DNA from: Anticarsia gemmatalis
Lineage: Eukaryota; Arthropoda; Insecta; Lepidoptera; Erebidae
Assembly (NCBI RefSeq): GCF_050436995.1
Contig: NC_134746.1
Location: 13,514,501 to 13,578,500 of the forward strand
DNA length: 64,000 nt
Direction: 5' to 3'
Part shown: positions 49,401-57,090 of the stretch, in pieces
Position numbering within the stretch: the first letter of the stretch is position 1
Layout of the letters: the number at the start of each line of letters is the position of its first letter
Position numbers and translations under genes: made by a program
The notes under the pieces: model-generated
What the model saw: only the letters and a program-made list of their open reading frames with translations
What the model was told of the DNA's origin: nothing
The model's database searches: none

Positions 49401-52141
49401 TAAACTTTTGTTAATCCAACGTTATAAAAATAGAAGGCTACTTACTTTCTCCAAACAAATGCAAAAGAAAATTAGTCAATATACAATAATGGAAAATGTA
49501 AATTAACGTTTGTTTTCGTTTCTTTACAGACGCACAAACTGTACGCGTTCAGGTACTGGGGCTGCGAGTTGCTGTGTCTCGTGAACATCGTGCTGCAGCT
49601 GTGGATGATGGACGCCTTCTTCAACGGAGAGTTCTTCTCGTACGGCACCAGGGTGCTCGGCTACAGTGAGGTCCCGCAGGAGGAAAGGTAATGTAACCTG
49701 CCATTTTGGTAAACTCATAGTATTGATGACGTAGTTGAAGATAATATCTTTCGAATACTAATTAAGCAAATCTATATTTAGATTATTGACTAAATGTTTT
49801 CTTCATTTTCGCTGATAAGCACGTAAGAATTCGTAGAAATCTTAAATAACCTTTACCAGTGTCAGTACCTATGCAATATACCAAACTTTTTTGGTAATAA
49901 AAGACCTTATTAAGAAATTTTGGATTTCTTTTCTTAATAAGGTTACGAAACATTATCAATGAGGAACTGTATCAATGAATATACATACGTTTGGTCTGGA
50001 ATTAATAAACCTTAAAGGCGAACCAGGACCTTGTGGATGAAGCCTACGTTCTGCAGGCTGAAGTGGACATTCAAGTTTCCTTTCAAAAACTAAACAATCT
50101 ATCAGATTTTTCACAATTTTCCCTCCTCTTTCCAGATACGACCCAATGATCTACATATTCCCTCGCATAACCAAGTGCACGTTCCACAAGTTCGGTGCGT
50201 CAGGCAGCATACAGACGCACGACAGTCTCTGCATACTGCCGCTGAACATCGTCAACGAGAAGACCTACATCTTCCTGTGGTTCTGGTACATCATACTGGC
50301 TGTTGTGCTGGCATTGCTTGTTATATACAGGTGAGAACATCTACATAAAGAACTAATAGCATAGAAGATTACTATCAATTCAGCCACTATTAGCCTTGTG
50401 AACCACACAATTGGACTTCAGAATAGCCTGACATTATTAAAATACTTCTAGATTGGATTAACACTAGCTGTAGTCAAATTTGATTATTTTGTAATATATT
50501 TCGACGCTATAGCCTAAGATGTCATTAAGATTTTGAAATAATATTATATCTTGCGGATTTTGTGCCTTTTCCGAAAACCGTCAATTTTGACAGGTTTGAG
50601 TTCCAGCTAGGTACCATTGTCAAAATTACCAAATATCCTTATAATATTGAACTGTTAGTCTGTCCATTTATTTGGTCTACAACTACCGGTGTTTTTATTT
50701 CTATAGAGGTTGTATCGTTAAAACTTAAATCACTTAGTTCTACGATCCATGTTGTTTAGAATGCACGTTGTCACTGTAAACAAGCGGGCAGCAGGTACAA
50801 TCACGTACACGCACATATTACCGTAATGAGAACCGGCTGATAGTGTTCTCTTAAACCAATTATGATAAAACACCTGCTTAGTGCCACACATACACTTATA
50901 TGTAATAATGTGACATGTGTATGTACTTCATCATATTGTGATCTATACTAATATTATAAAGCTGAAGAGTTTGTTTGTTTGATTGTTTGTTTGTTTGTTT
51001 GAACGCGCTAATCTCAGGAACTACTGGTAGGATTTGCAAAATTATTTCAGTGTTAGATAGCCCATTTATCAAGGAAGGCTATAGGCTATATAACATCACG
51101 CTACGGTCATTAGGAGCGGAGTAGCAACGAAAAATGTTACAAAAACGGGGAAAATTTGGACCCATTCTCTTAGGCGACGCAAGCGAAGTTGCGCGGGTCA
51201 GCTAGTAGGTGATAAGTTGTGTATGAACTTTGAACTCTGAAATAATAATATACCTACTTCACTTTAAAAATTAGTTATTAATTACTTAGGAAGAGGATTC
51301 GACATTACATAACAGAAAAATTGATATTTAGAAGATGATTTCCAAATCATGGTAAATTCTTAAAATTTTCTTTGCAGACTGGTAATAATCTTCGTGCCGT
51401 CAGTTCGTCCGCGTCTGTTGCACGCTCGCTCTCGCACGCTCGCCATGGAGACGGCCGTGCTCGTGTCGCACCGCTCCGACATCGGCGACTGGTGGCTGCT
51501 CTACATGCTCGCTAGGAACATCGACCCGCTTATATACAGGTACCTTATATACTTAAGTATTCTTATTATGACAGACTGAACCTTTGTTAAAAATAATATG
51601 AGAATATAACCTAATTAAAGGAAGAGAGTTTTAATTATTGGGCTTGGAAAAAATTCTGTCGATAAGAAAATAAATTGCTCGGATATTAACGTGTATTAGA
51701 AATTACCAATACTAACTGCAATATTGAAAGGCAAAATCTTGCATCTATGGAGATTTTACTAAAAGCTAATTTATCCTTTTTGTAGACTGCCTTTGGCGTT
51801 ACTCAGTTTTCAAATGAATTTTGACGAATCCATTGATAAATAACTTTGTAAACTCCTGGCACCTTCAACCTATGTGGTCTTCTGGTCCTTTCTACAGAAT
51901 CATGTACACATGATTATGTAAAAAATATTTTTTTTTGTGACCTGTAGCAATAAAAATGTAGAAATCTTCATCATCTCGCCTATTATTAAATAAAGACGTG
52001 TGTTGTAATAATCTAGTAAAATTAAAGGCTGTCTGGCTTGTTACAAGAGTATATGAACTTAATCATTTGTATTCTCATTCCAGAGAGCTAATATGCGAGC
52101 TGGCCAAACGCACGGGTGAGAAGGAAGGCGCGCGCGCGTGA
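16250..52141 (+). CDS. inx1 (ogre): Innexin, inx1/ogre-like gap-junction subunit (7 coding exons)
   Basis: Innexins form arthropod gap junctions and hemichannels in the plasma membrane. Coding exons: 16250-16498, 21888-21995, 29517-29672, 49530-49687, 50136-50330, 51378-51539, 52084-52141. All introns are gt..ag, and the join gives 1086 nt (361 residues plus stop), close to my recollection of about 362 for Drosophila Ogre. Visible hallmarks: TM1 near residues 28-47; paired extracellular-loop cysteines C54/C68 and C238/C256; the innexin signature YYQWV at 108-112 at the start of TM2, with conserved P126; TM3 near 180-200; TM4 near 267-288. The start fits the family: M is followed by KLLG-like residues, then TDNAVFRLHN at 19-28, which resembles Ogre more than Inx2. 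The C-tail after residue 343 is short and ends GARA. The main alternative is another innexin paralogue; innexin identity is near certain, the inx1 assignment strong. Confidence 0.96.
16865..17029 (-). pseudogene. Decayed non-LTR retrotransposon ORF2 C-terminus
   Basis: The minus strand reads KTKWTEELRRDMK, then after a stop and frameshift VKDRAKWRESIRKVDPST and a stop. The pairing of a KW.EELRRD motif with DRAKWR near the C-terminus is typical of the ends of LINE reverse-transcriptase proteins. It is old and broken. The open frame on the plus strand at 16766-17029 is a shadow. Confidence 0.55.
17945..18138 (+). mobile_element. tRNA-derived SINE, copy 2
   Basis: A-box-like tagcgtagtggttaaggtc, B-box gagttcgattccc, body tttcgggtctggttgtactt and tail gtaaaagtcccctcgacaga..gcgagagttg. 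Close to full length. Confidence 0.8.
19135..19235 (-). mobile_element. LINE 3'-end family fragment
   Basis: The minus strand matches the 30620 copy: cactgccgggtaacggtctc, cctcccgtaatgaac.., gtccaccacgctggccgaat. Moderately diverged. Confidence 0.6.
20195..20299 (+). mobile_element. tRNA-SINE body fragment, copy 3
   Basis: Only the 3' half remains: gtgtccgttatttgtgtgt, gtaaaagtcctcgcgacaca, agagcaattactagtgcgag then ttgtcttaagaaaaaag. The tRNA-like head is missing. Confidence 0.7.
21888..21995 (+). CDS. inx1 (ogre): Innexin exon: residues 84-119
   Basis: Acceptor ttgcag, donor gtaaat, phase 0 on both sides. It encodes the rest of extracellular loop 1 (VGKEVAHPGVGNEY..) and the family signature YYQWV leading into TM2. 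A longer open frame runs through it from 21852 but begins inside the intron. Confidence 0.95.
22656..22786 (+). mobile_element. 5S-SINE fragment (first subfamily, 3' half)
   Basis: gggcacgtaaaaagtcggtc, ccggctgttatctac, aactttgacactaggctgac and ccatacgacaaa match the 3' half of the copies at 33466 and 39474. The 5S-like head is absent. Confidence 0.65.
22998..23205 (+). mobile_element. Mariner-derived MITE, copy 3
   Basis: It starts TA|ttaggtcgggaataaagtc and ends with an inverted copy, cctcaacctaa|TA. The plus strand at about 23050-23145 reads KLDIWVPHELTERNLMNRVL then stops, a remnant of mariner transposase. It lies in innexin intron 2 (21996-29516), opposite in orientation to copies 1 and 2. 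Confidence 0.8.
24252..24517 (+). mobile_element. Non-autonomous Helitron, Lep1-like, copy 1
   Basis: 5' TCTATACTAATATTATAAAG between A and the body, internal gtttgtttgtttg run, then gaacgcgctaatctcagga, and a 3' stem gcaagcgaagttgcgcgggt followed by cagCTAG|T. No target duplication, as for Helitrons. The bases atctatacta are repeated just before the 5' end. Nearly identical to the copy at 50942. Confidence 0.85.
25058..25263 (+). mobile_element. tRNA-derived SINE, copy 4
   Basis: Head ggcctccgtggcgcagtgtt, B-box gggttcgattcccacacgga, body tcgtgtctggttgtactttg and gtccgtcgtttgtatatttg. The 24997-25278 minus frame is a shadow of this repeat. Confidence 0.8.
25684..25800 (+). mobile_element. 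Partial Helitron-like 5' end
   Basis: tcctacttaatattataaat, then gcaaaagtttgtgaagatga, matches the 5' end of the element at 13039-13233. The GC-rich 3' end is not present. Confidence 0.45.
25954..26123. mobile_element. Inverted-repeat MITE (170 bp)
   Basis: Ends gcgcaaacgggccaccgacc and ggtcggtggcccgtttgcgc are exact inverted copies. A second inner inverted pair, ttaacacgtttttccatata and its complement, encloses a GC-rich centre with repeated ggccgccac / gccactggtggcc motifs. No coding capacity; the plus frame at 26024 is chance. Confidence 0.75.
27551..27755. mobile_element. Inverted-repeat element flanked by 13-bp direct repeats
   Basis: Perfect 33-bp inverted arms at 27591-27623 and 27711-27743 (gaatacgggaattaacgcga.. 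..tttac). The centre includes cagcctgcgaccacggcttg and gcgccgaaacgttagg. The direct repeat aacgaaggggtta lies just outside on both sides (27538-27550, 27756-27768), which looks like a target-site duplication. A shorter copy is at 32355. Confidence 0.7.
29517..29672 (+). CDS. inx1 (ogre): Innexin exon: residues 120-171
   Basis: Acceptor ttctcag, donor gtgagt, phase 0 on both sides. It encodes the second half of TM2 (CYTPKFLW) and the cytoplasmic loop, which has a very charged stretch of alternating K and E near residues 143-150. There is no start codon-led long open frame here; it was found from the protein pattern. Confidence 0.95.
30620..30745 (+). mobile_element. LINE 3'-end family fragment, best copy
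   Basis: ttaatgtcccactgctgggc, aagggtctcctcccgtaatg, gaggggttaggcctcaagtc, caccacgctagac. A typical dispersed moth sequence derived from the 3' end of a non-LTR retrotransposon. The plus frame 30626-30829 is a shadow. Confidence 0.6.
32355..32449 (-). mobile_element. Short copy of the 27551 element
   Basis: On the minus strand it reads ataacttttaaactctcgcg, ttgcatgtttaatgtataat, agaatacgggaattaacgcg, then a shortened centre and tttaaggtaaaatgcgtgtt. The long centre of the 27551 copy is missing. Confidence 0.65.
33466..33690 (+). mobile_element. 5S rRNA-derived SINE (first subfamily)
   Basis: The head (33466-33580) resembles 5S rRNA: gaggcgttcatagccagttg, ggttaagcaaccgttggc, and ctatagatgggtgaccgc, which corresponds to the internal control region and gatgggtgaccgc block. 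The body continues gggcacgtaaaaagtcggtc, ccggttgttgtcaac and aactttgaaactgggtgaac. The minus frame 33540-33782 is a shadow. Confidence 0.75.
34580..34632 (-). mobile_element. LINE 3'-end family remnant
   Basis: Minus strand ccaattactgttccgctgct followed by gggcacaggtcttcttcgc; a short, diverged match to the family at 30620. Confidence 0.45.
36043..36251 (+). mobile_element. tRNA-derived SINE, copy 5 (most complete)
   Basis: Head ctgctccgtggcgcagtggt, a duplicated-looking stretch around ccgtaaccactgcg, B-box gtcgtgggttcgattcccac, body ttgcgggtttggttgtactt, tail gtccccgcgacacaagagta and an A-rich end. It does not fold as a functional tRNA. The minus frame 36024-36215 is its shadow. Confidence 0.85.
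37977..38089. mobile_element. Palindromic MITE, copy C (innexin intron 3)
   Basis: Begins ccgctttctgaggcacattt and ends ccttggaaaccgggg. The arms contain gcggttgtttatctattca and tgaatagataaactaccgct around a segment inverted relative to copy B. Confidence 0.75.
38880..38985 (+). mobile_element. 5S-SINE second subfamily, 3' end
   Basis: gctccatgcaaaataacgg, cagctgcatccagtgagatt, ggaagccgactccaacatgg and ttggaagaaaggctaggctg match the 3' end of the 56726-57090 copy. Confidence 0.6.
39070..39120 (+). mobile_element. LINE 3'-end family remnant
   Basis: ggctactatcccactgggca then aggacctccccgtaatttt; short and diverged. Confidence 0.45.
39474..39725 (-). mobile_element. 5S rRNA-derived SINE (first subfamily), near full length
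   Basis: On the minus strand: gcaacgcttggcgcggtcat, ccattgatgggtgaccacat (5S-like block), gcacgtaaaaagtcgg-like cgtacgtaaaaagtcggacc, then gacactaggttgactactaa and ccatacgacaagaagacgaa. The frames at 39452 (minus), 39509 (plus) and 39672 (minus) are shadows of this repeat. Confidence 0.75.
40080..40160. promoter_or_regulatory. GC-rich island with a gcgcatgcgcgc palindrome
   Basis: A GC-rich patch in AT-rich intron DNA, with ctgtgcgcgcggctg and ttatgcgcatgcgcgcggcg. The core gcgcatgcgc matches the NRF-1-type site common in metazoan promoters. It may be an intronic regulatory element or an alternative promoter. Confidence 0.3.
40612..40638 (+). promoter_or_regulatory. Candidate TATA/initiator core promoter in innexin intron 3
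   Basis: TATAAAAGG at 40612 is followed 22 nt later by TCAGT (40634-40638), an arthropod initiator. The spacing is slightly shorter than usual. An ATG at 40671 opens 13 codons and reaches aag|gtgaac, a possible donor (MHLSQLNLYS.. short first exon). No following exon was recognised. Confidence 0.3.
43959..44074 (-). mobile_element. tRNA-SINE body fragment
   Basis: Minus strand: ttccgggtctggttgtactt, tgtgtccgttgtttgacttg, agtccctgcgacacaagagc, then tagtgcgggaattgtcttct. The tRNA-like head is missing. The plus frame 43988-44206 is a shadow. Confidence 0.7.
44299..44496 (+). other. Possible orphan exon or short ORF, low support
   Basis: An open stretch between stops contains MIDGLMCVNATMDDTYSYCC and continues RDTCDKWFARLEIPK before a donor-like gtaaaa at 44470. 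Residue composition and local GC look more protein-like than the surroundings. There is no convincing acceptor upstream, and no exon to pair with was found. A 127-nt version would not keep the innexin frame. Confidence 0.2.
45329..45377. repeat. Perfect 22-bp inverted repeat with 5-nt loop
   Basis: taatttttgttaggaatctt-ac and its exact complement flank acgca. The match stops abruptly outside, so this is a very clean hairpin in a diverged intron. Confidence 0.85.
45783..45888 (+). mobile_element. Decayed tRNA-SINE
   Basis: ctgcggtagtgagttcgatt, then gtttccgccgtttgtatgta and gttaaagtcccc recall the B box and body of the SINE family, with large losses between. Confidence 0.4.
49530..49687 (+). 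CDS. inx1 (ogre): Innexin exon: residues 172-223
   Basis: Acceptor tttacag, donor gtaatg; the exon ends with two bases of the split codon for R224. It encodes the end of the cytoplasmic loop, TM3 (about 180-200) and the start of extracellular loop 2 (FNGEFFSYGT, then VPQEER across the junction). It is GC-richer than the surrounding intron. Confidence 0.95.
49688..50135 (+). other. Innexin intron 4 (448 bp)
   Basis: gt..ag intron. A 13-bp inverted pair, ccttattaagaaa and tttcttaataagg, lies at about 49904-49943. Otherwise nothing recognised. Confidence 0.85.
50136..50330 (+). CDS. inx1 (ogre): Innexin exon: residues 225-288
   Basis: Acceptor tttccag, donor gtgaga; both ends split an arginine codon. 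It holds the rest of extracellular loop 2 with FPRITKCTFHKFG, C238 and C256, the invariant-looking LPLNIVNEK, and TM4. Confidence 0.95.
50331..51377 (+). other. Innexin intron 5 (1047 bp)
   Basis: gt..ag intron containing the Helitron at 50942-51205. The open frame at 50562-50759 has no family features. Confidence 0.85.
50942..51205 (+). mobile_element. Non-autonomous Helitron, Lep1-like, copy 2
   Basis: Same ends as copy 1: A|TCTATACTAATATTATAAAG.. and ..gttgcgcgggtcagCTAG|T. It differs from copy 1 by scattered substitutions and run-length changes in the gtttgttt tract. Confidence 0.88.
51378..51539 (+). CDS. inx1 (ogre): Innexin exon: residues 290-342
   Basis: Acceptor ttgcag, donor gtacct; it starts and ends inside arginine codons. 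It encodes the cytoplasmic C-terminal region just after TM4, including RPRLL, DIGDWWLLYMLARNIDP and LIY, which are conserved in Ogre-type innexins. Confidence 0.94.
51540..52083 (+). other. Innexin intron 6 (544 bp)
   Basis: gt..ag intron with nothing recognisable inside. Confidence 0.85.
52084..52141 (+). CDS. inx1 (ogre): Innexin terminal coding exon: residues 344-361
   Basis: Acceptor ttccag. The exon completes R343 and encodes ELICELAKRT followed by a short charged tail ending at TGA 52139-52141. The last codons are a run of GCG/CGC, so the C-terminus is compositionally biased. Confidence 0.9.
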
Positions 52142-53870
52142 CCCACGGCTCCCAGCGTCGCCCTCGTCGGCGTCTGACACCACGCACCGCTGTCTACCAC
52201 GCACTAGTACTAACACTCACTATAATATTACTAAATATATATAAGTATGCCCGGTTTCACTCAATAATAAGGCGCCTTTAGCCTTTATAAAGGCTGTTAT
52301 TTGCTTTTGAAAGTTAAGGCCTAATAAGATGACAAAAGTGTAGGTTAATCTATACAACATATAGTGACAGCAATTGAAAAAAATGCTGTGAATATTTCAT
52401 CTGATAAGTTAAAAGAAACTTATCCAAAAGTCGTGAAATTAAGGCTAGGGCCAGTTGGATAAAAGTTGTATAATTTATCCTGACGATAGTGACAGAAATT
52501 GAGTAAAAAAATACTGACAATATTCCATTTGGTAAGCTAAGCTATACTTTTCTATTGGTGATGAAAACGGAGCTACAGGTCTGATTTGACTTGACTTGAC
52601 ACTTATCCAGGAGTCGTGGAAGGTCTTTAGGCCTGTTTTATAGCAGTCGGGTAACCTATGCGATAAATAGACAGCAGATGTATAAGAGAAGCTGTCAATA
52701 TTCCATCTGACAAAGACGTAATGGAACTGAAATCGGGCATATACAATTTTTCTACGTGAACAGTGGCTTGCTTAAACAATAAGCATGTTAATATAATCTC
52801 TTCTCTAAATGTTTAAGAAGAGTAGTAATACTTTCAAAACAATTTTATACAACATTTTTGCGCTGCAATAAGTGATTTTCGCAGTCAATTAAGCGCCTTT
52901 GACTCTCGAAAACTTGAATGAATCAAGCTTAGATCTAAATATGTAACTGTATATAACTTTATAAACGTTTCTTATGAATTCCAGCCATGATTTTATGACA
53001 AGTCGGGGATAATCTCAAGTGAATCTAATTTTTTATACTTATATACTTTCCAATATTCATTTTTATCACGATTTCTAACTGCTTATCGTAAAGACTAATC
53101 GCGTCTCAATTTCAAGTACCGATTAAGGCTCGGCGCCCATTATCGGCCGCCCATCGCACCTAAGGCTAAGAATTTTGAGGCTTTAACATCATAGCTACAA
53201 AATAAAAAAATCGATAACATATTGTAGTAATAAAACTATTGCTGCATTATGCTAAAGCCAGGAAAATATTTTCTCTTGCCGATGCCGATAATGGGGTCCA
53301 GCATTTAGGCTTACTTGCTTCCTTGGCTGATGTTGGTCGTATTCAACGATTGTACACCGTCAGGTCAGCTTACCTGTGTAGTCTCATAAAGCATAATGTT
53401 CTTACTTTGACTCGACCGATGTCAGCTTAGAAATAAGTCAAGCAACTCAGCTCTCACTTTGGCGCCTATTCTTGTTAGAGAATCTTGAGCGCTACTCAAA
53501 TTTAAGTAACAGCCTTAAGACGCGTTTTTTATATTTACTTTGACAATTATACATGTTATAAACAACGAATTATCTCGACCGACATATAGATTTGTTTAAT
53601 CTATTTTAGTCTGATTGTTAGTTAAATGTTTTTCTGTAGTCATAGTGGAGTTATATCACTGCCATTTTGTGTCGCTTTTATTTCTTCAAACTTGTAGTTA
53701 TATCTTTTTTGCTTTAAGACTATATTGACGTCATAAAAATACCATCTTAACTCTACGTGTGTTGCCATATTATGAAACAAAATGTATTGCACTCGCGTTA
53801 AGTACCTACGAAAGGCCAATATCCAATACAAATAGATACACAGTAAATACATAAAACTTCAATAAAGAAC
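52142..53870 (+). other. Probable innexin 3' UTR
   Basis: This is inferred from position only. AATAAA hexamers on the plus strand lie at 53201, 53229 and 53861, giving possible 3' UTRs of about 1.1 or 1.7 kb. The segment includes diverged repeats at about 52240-52730. Which signal is used cannot be decided from sequence alone. Confidence 0.4.
52361..52730 (+). repeat. Three diverged tandem-like repeat units in the innexin 3' flank
   Basis: Three similar blocks begin near 52362, 52488 and 52679. Each starts with a gtgacag-like motif and contains a version of caatattccatctga. Two are followed by cttatcca plus gtcgtgga-like text. Spacing is uneven (about 125 and 190 bp), so these are old, diverged copies rather than a fresh satellite. 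The segment just upstream (ccggtttcactcaataa at about 52252) also looks like a dispersed moth repeat. Confidence 0.5.
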
Positions 53871-56224
53871 TTTTATGTAAAAGAAAATACGCAAACTGTA
53901 AGTGCAAAAAACACTATTTTGACCCAAGAAGTTTAACAGAATATCGCATTATGACATCACTATTTACAAAAATCTTATAGCAAGAAAGCTATATAATTAA
54001 GATAGTTTAAAAATATGTATTATAAAACGAATATCTAGATCTGAAAAGACATACTAAAACAGTTTTAATGCATATCATGTAGTTTGTATTATTTCTACTT
54101 TATTTTAAATATACTCGAATATTATAACTTGTGATGATTTTAACTCAAATCAGTTGTGAGTGAAGCATATACAATATAATAAATAATAAATATTATTATA
54201 ATTTAAAATAATTTTGAACAAGCACAAACAATTTTGCATTTTTTTATATAGCAACACTTTTGTCTTGAACATGACAACTTTTAGGACCACCAATTATCGT
54301 CACATGTTTGGATAGATATTTTCCTCGCTAACTTATACCATAAGGATAAAAAATGTCTGTCAAAAAAGTCAACATTTTGCCTTGTACGTAAAAAAATACC
54401 CTGAAATAAATCTTAGCTTGTTCTTTCTAGGACAACTGCAATAATAAAGACTAATGACAGCGTGTCAATTTTGATCAGTTTTTTAACCGACTTCAAATCA
54501 GAAGGAGGTTCTTCTACTGTATATATTTTACGTTTTATATACTGCTAGACACTGACGGTAAAAGGACTGGAAATGTATGGCCTTATTCATACGATTGTAT
54601 AGACTTGTAATGTGAACGGATTTTGGAACAATTTTCTAATTGTAGATTGACTGATTGTTGTGTGTGAAAGATGAGATACAGTAATATAAAAGAATTGGCA
54701 CTTTTTTCATTTTTGAGTAAGGTTAAGGATTTTTATCCAATTTGGCAATAAAAAGCGACAAAAGACTTTTAGATCCAATATAATTCCTAAGTAACGTTGA
54801 CGTCAGGCAGGCGGGTTGTAAAAATATCATACCAAAACCCCTTTATAGCATGTTTTTGAGAGAAAACGTGTGCTGATCCCACGTAACGTGCTATAAGGAC
54901 AAGGAAAGAAAAAGTTTGTCAAAGTTTATTCGGCTATATCTCGCTTTCAATAGTCTTCGTAGGGTATACAAGATTTAATAATATGATATGCGATTATAAA
55001 CTTACGTTCTGGTGATAAACGAAACTTAGTGTAGGTACCCTTCAGACAAGATAATAAAGGCTGAATTTTCATAATTAATTACATTAGAGGTAGAACTTTC
55101 CTTCATCTGCCATACTTTTATAATACTGTATCTCATCAATGTGGATATAATCTAGGCGTTGACGGTTGTCAGTGATATAATATTGTATATCATTTTGTGT
55201 ATTTGTATCTATATACTAAGATTTATAATATCTGTTTACATAAAAACAAAACTCCCTCAATTTAAACAATAAGTAATGCTATCTCTTTTTCCTTCTTAAA
55301 GGGGAAAAAAGAAACAAAATATGTAGTGTGTAAAGAGGGTAGTTGTATAAAACGATGGTTACGCCATCTCTCGGTCGTGTTTCGTAACAAGTGTTGTGAG
55401 TTCTCTGATTGGTGTTCATTTTTAAAATTATACGCCCCAATATTTGGGGATTTTTTTACGATTTTCGCTGTTACAAGTTGACTTTAGATGAATTGTTAAG
55501 TTTTAATGTGATATCATTTTACAATGGCGTTTTGGCGAAGACATTATAAATAACTTCTTTAAACGAACACATTTCTTCTATAGTTTCTTCACTTTTCATT
55601 CAGCATTTAATGAGTTACAAAATATTTATCTCAATTTGTACCCTACTTTTTTTATCTGACTGATTTTGTATTTTTTATGAATGTCCTATTCTAAATAAGA
55701 TCGATACATAATGTATTTTGGAGTATCATAATATGAAAACCCTTTAGTTATTTGAGTATATTATCAAAATTTTAAAATATAATTCTTTCATTTCGCCGCA
55801 ACACCAATATCATCGTCATATTGTTGACTTCATTCTAAATTCATTCTTAAAAGACAACTTCACTAAATAAATGTATGAACATACATCTAATAGACTGGTC
55901 ACAAAACTCTCATAAAAATAAAGACATAGCATAGTAATTATGACAAATAATCCCTTTTAAATAAGCTCTCCTTTTATAAATATTTGTATCAATACGAAAC
56001 GTAAACTAACTTGAAACTCTGGCATAGTAAAAAAGTACCCAACTTAAAATCTATTACTGTGAAAGAAAAACGCTGTCAGTAAATTGTTTCATTAATTGCC
56101 AATAGAGGGCGTTAGTGTAGAGTTAAGTTAGTTATTGTGAAATATTGAATGTTCTTTTTCTTTTTTCTTAAAAATATTTCAATGTGATAATAATTCTGTT
56201 CGCCTCTATGCGAATCAGTAATGG
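53871..56224. other. AT-rich DNA, no gene seen
   Basis: No exon, RNA gene or clear repeat recognised. The minus frame at 53640-53852 has no family features. Confidence 0.5.
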
Positions 56225-56290
56225 TTTTAGGCCTTATCAAAAGTCTTTGGGAGGTTTAAATAACTTTGACACTAGGATGATCATTAGCCT
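56225..56290 (+). mobile_element. Short 5S-SINE 3' remnant (first subfamily)
   Basis: aaaagtctttgggaggttta then aactttgacactaggatgat and cattagcc match the end of the 39474-39725 copy. Confidence 0.5.
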
Positions 56291-56639
56291 TTCAAAAGTA
56301 AATCGAAAATACATTTCTTTAACGACGTTAATTTTGCAAAAGAAGTTTATCAAAATCATGTTTCGTATTGATACAAATAACATCCAAAAAAAGCGCTCAA
56401 AAACAAAACAAATGCCATAAGAAAAGTAATATTTCACAAATATATATTATTTGTATATTTAGTATGTTTAAAGATAATTTTAAATTAACCGTGGCCGCTC
56501 GCACTCGGCCATCTTTCCATTTAAACTAAGTTGGTACCCGTGTATTGAAAGACAGTGTAAATAGTGAATTTTATAGATTATACGTATGTTCCTAACAGGC
56601 GATTCGTTTTAGTTCAATTATAGGCTGTATTACATTTGC

Positions 56640-56725
56640 TAAATATTGTGGACAGTTGCTCGGGCGGGGACTTGTAAAAGACAATTATGTTTAAAATTTT
56701 AAATACCCACAAGCATACAAACAAG
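56640..56725 (-). mobile_element. tRNA-SINE body remnant
   Basis: Minus strand: ctcttgtttgtatgcttgtg near 56706-56725, and acaagtccccgcccg at about 56660-56675, recall the SINE body. It abuts the 5S-SINE at 56726. Confidence 0.35.
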
Positions 56726-57090
56726 AGGAGCTCGTGGCTTAGATTACAACAGCCGCACGGATCGATCTCTGAGGTTAAGCTACGCTTGCCGAGGTTGTTC
56801 CGTGGATGGGTGACCATCTTATACATATCGAGTTCCTCCGTGTTTCGGAAGGCACGTTAAATTGTGGGTCCCGGCTGTCATTTTCGAAGATCTTTGACAG
56901 TCGTTAACAGTAGTCAGAAGCTTGAAAGTCTGACAACCAGTCTTACCGAAGGGTATCGTGTTAATACCCAAGTAATTGGGTTGTGGAGGTCAGATAGGCA
57001 GTCGCTCCATGTAAAACACTGGTATCCAGCTGCATCCGGTGAGACTGGAAGCCGACTCCAACATAGTTTGGAACAAAGGCTAAGCGAATA
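56726..57090 (+). mobile_element. 5S rRNA-derived SINE, second subfamily, longest copy
   Basis: The 5S-like head (56726-56830) contains gaggttaagctacgcttgcc and gtggatgggtgaccatctta. The body then differs from the first subfamily: gtgggtcccggctgtcattt, atctttgacagtcgttaaca, gtctgacaaccagtcttacc, and the end ggaagccgactccaacatag. The frames at 56614 (minus) and 56864 (plus) are shadows. Confidence 0.75.

Larger units (their letters stand above)
29673..49529 (+). other. Innexin intron 3 of the coding region (19.9 kb)
   Basis: gt..ag intron inside the cytoplasmic loop coding sequence. It holds LINE 3' ends, 5S-SINEs, tRNA-SINEs, a palindromic MITE, a perfect hairpin (45329) and two regions that could be promoters or exons (40080-40660 and 44299-44496). 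Open frames at 31225, 33993, 34166, 37393, 47864 and 49055-49355 show no family features. I see nothing recognisable in 30840-32340, 35400-36040, 40750-43950 and 46000-49500. Confidence 0.75.
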
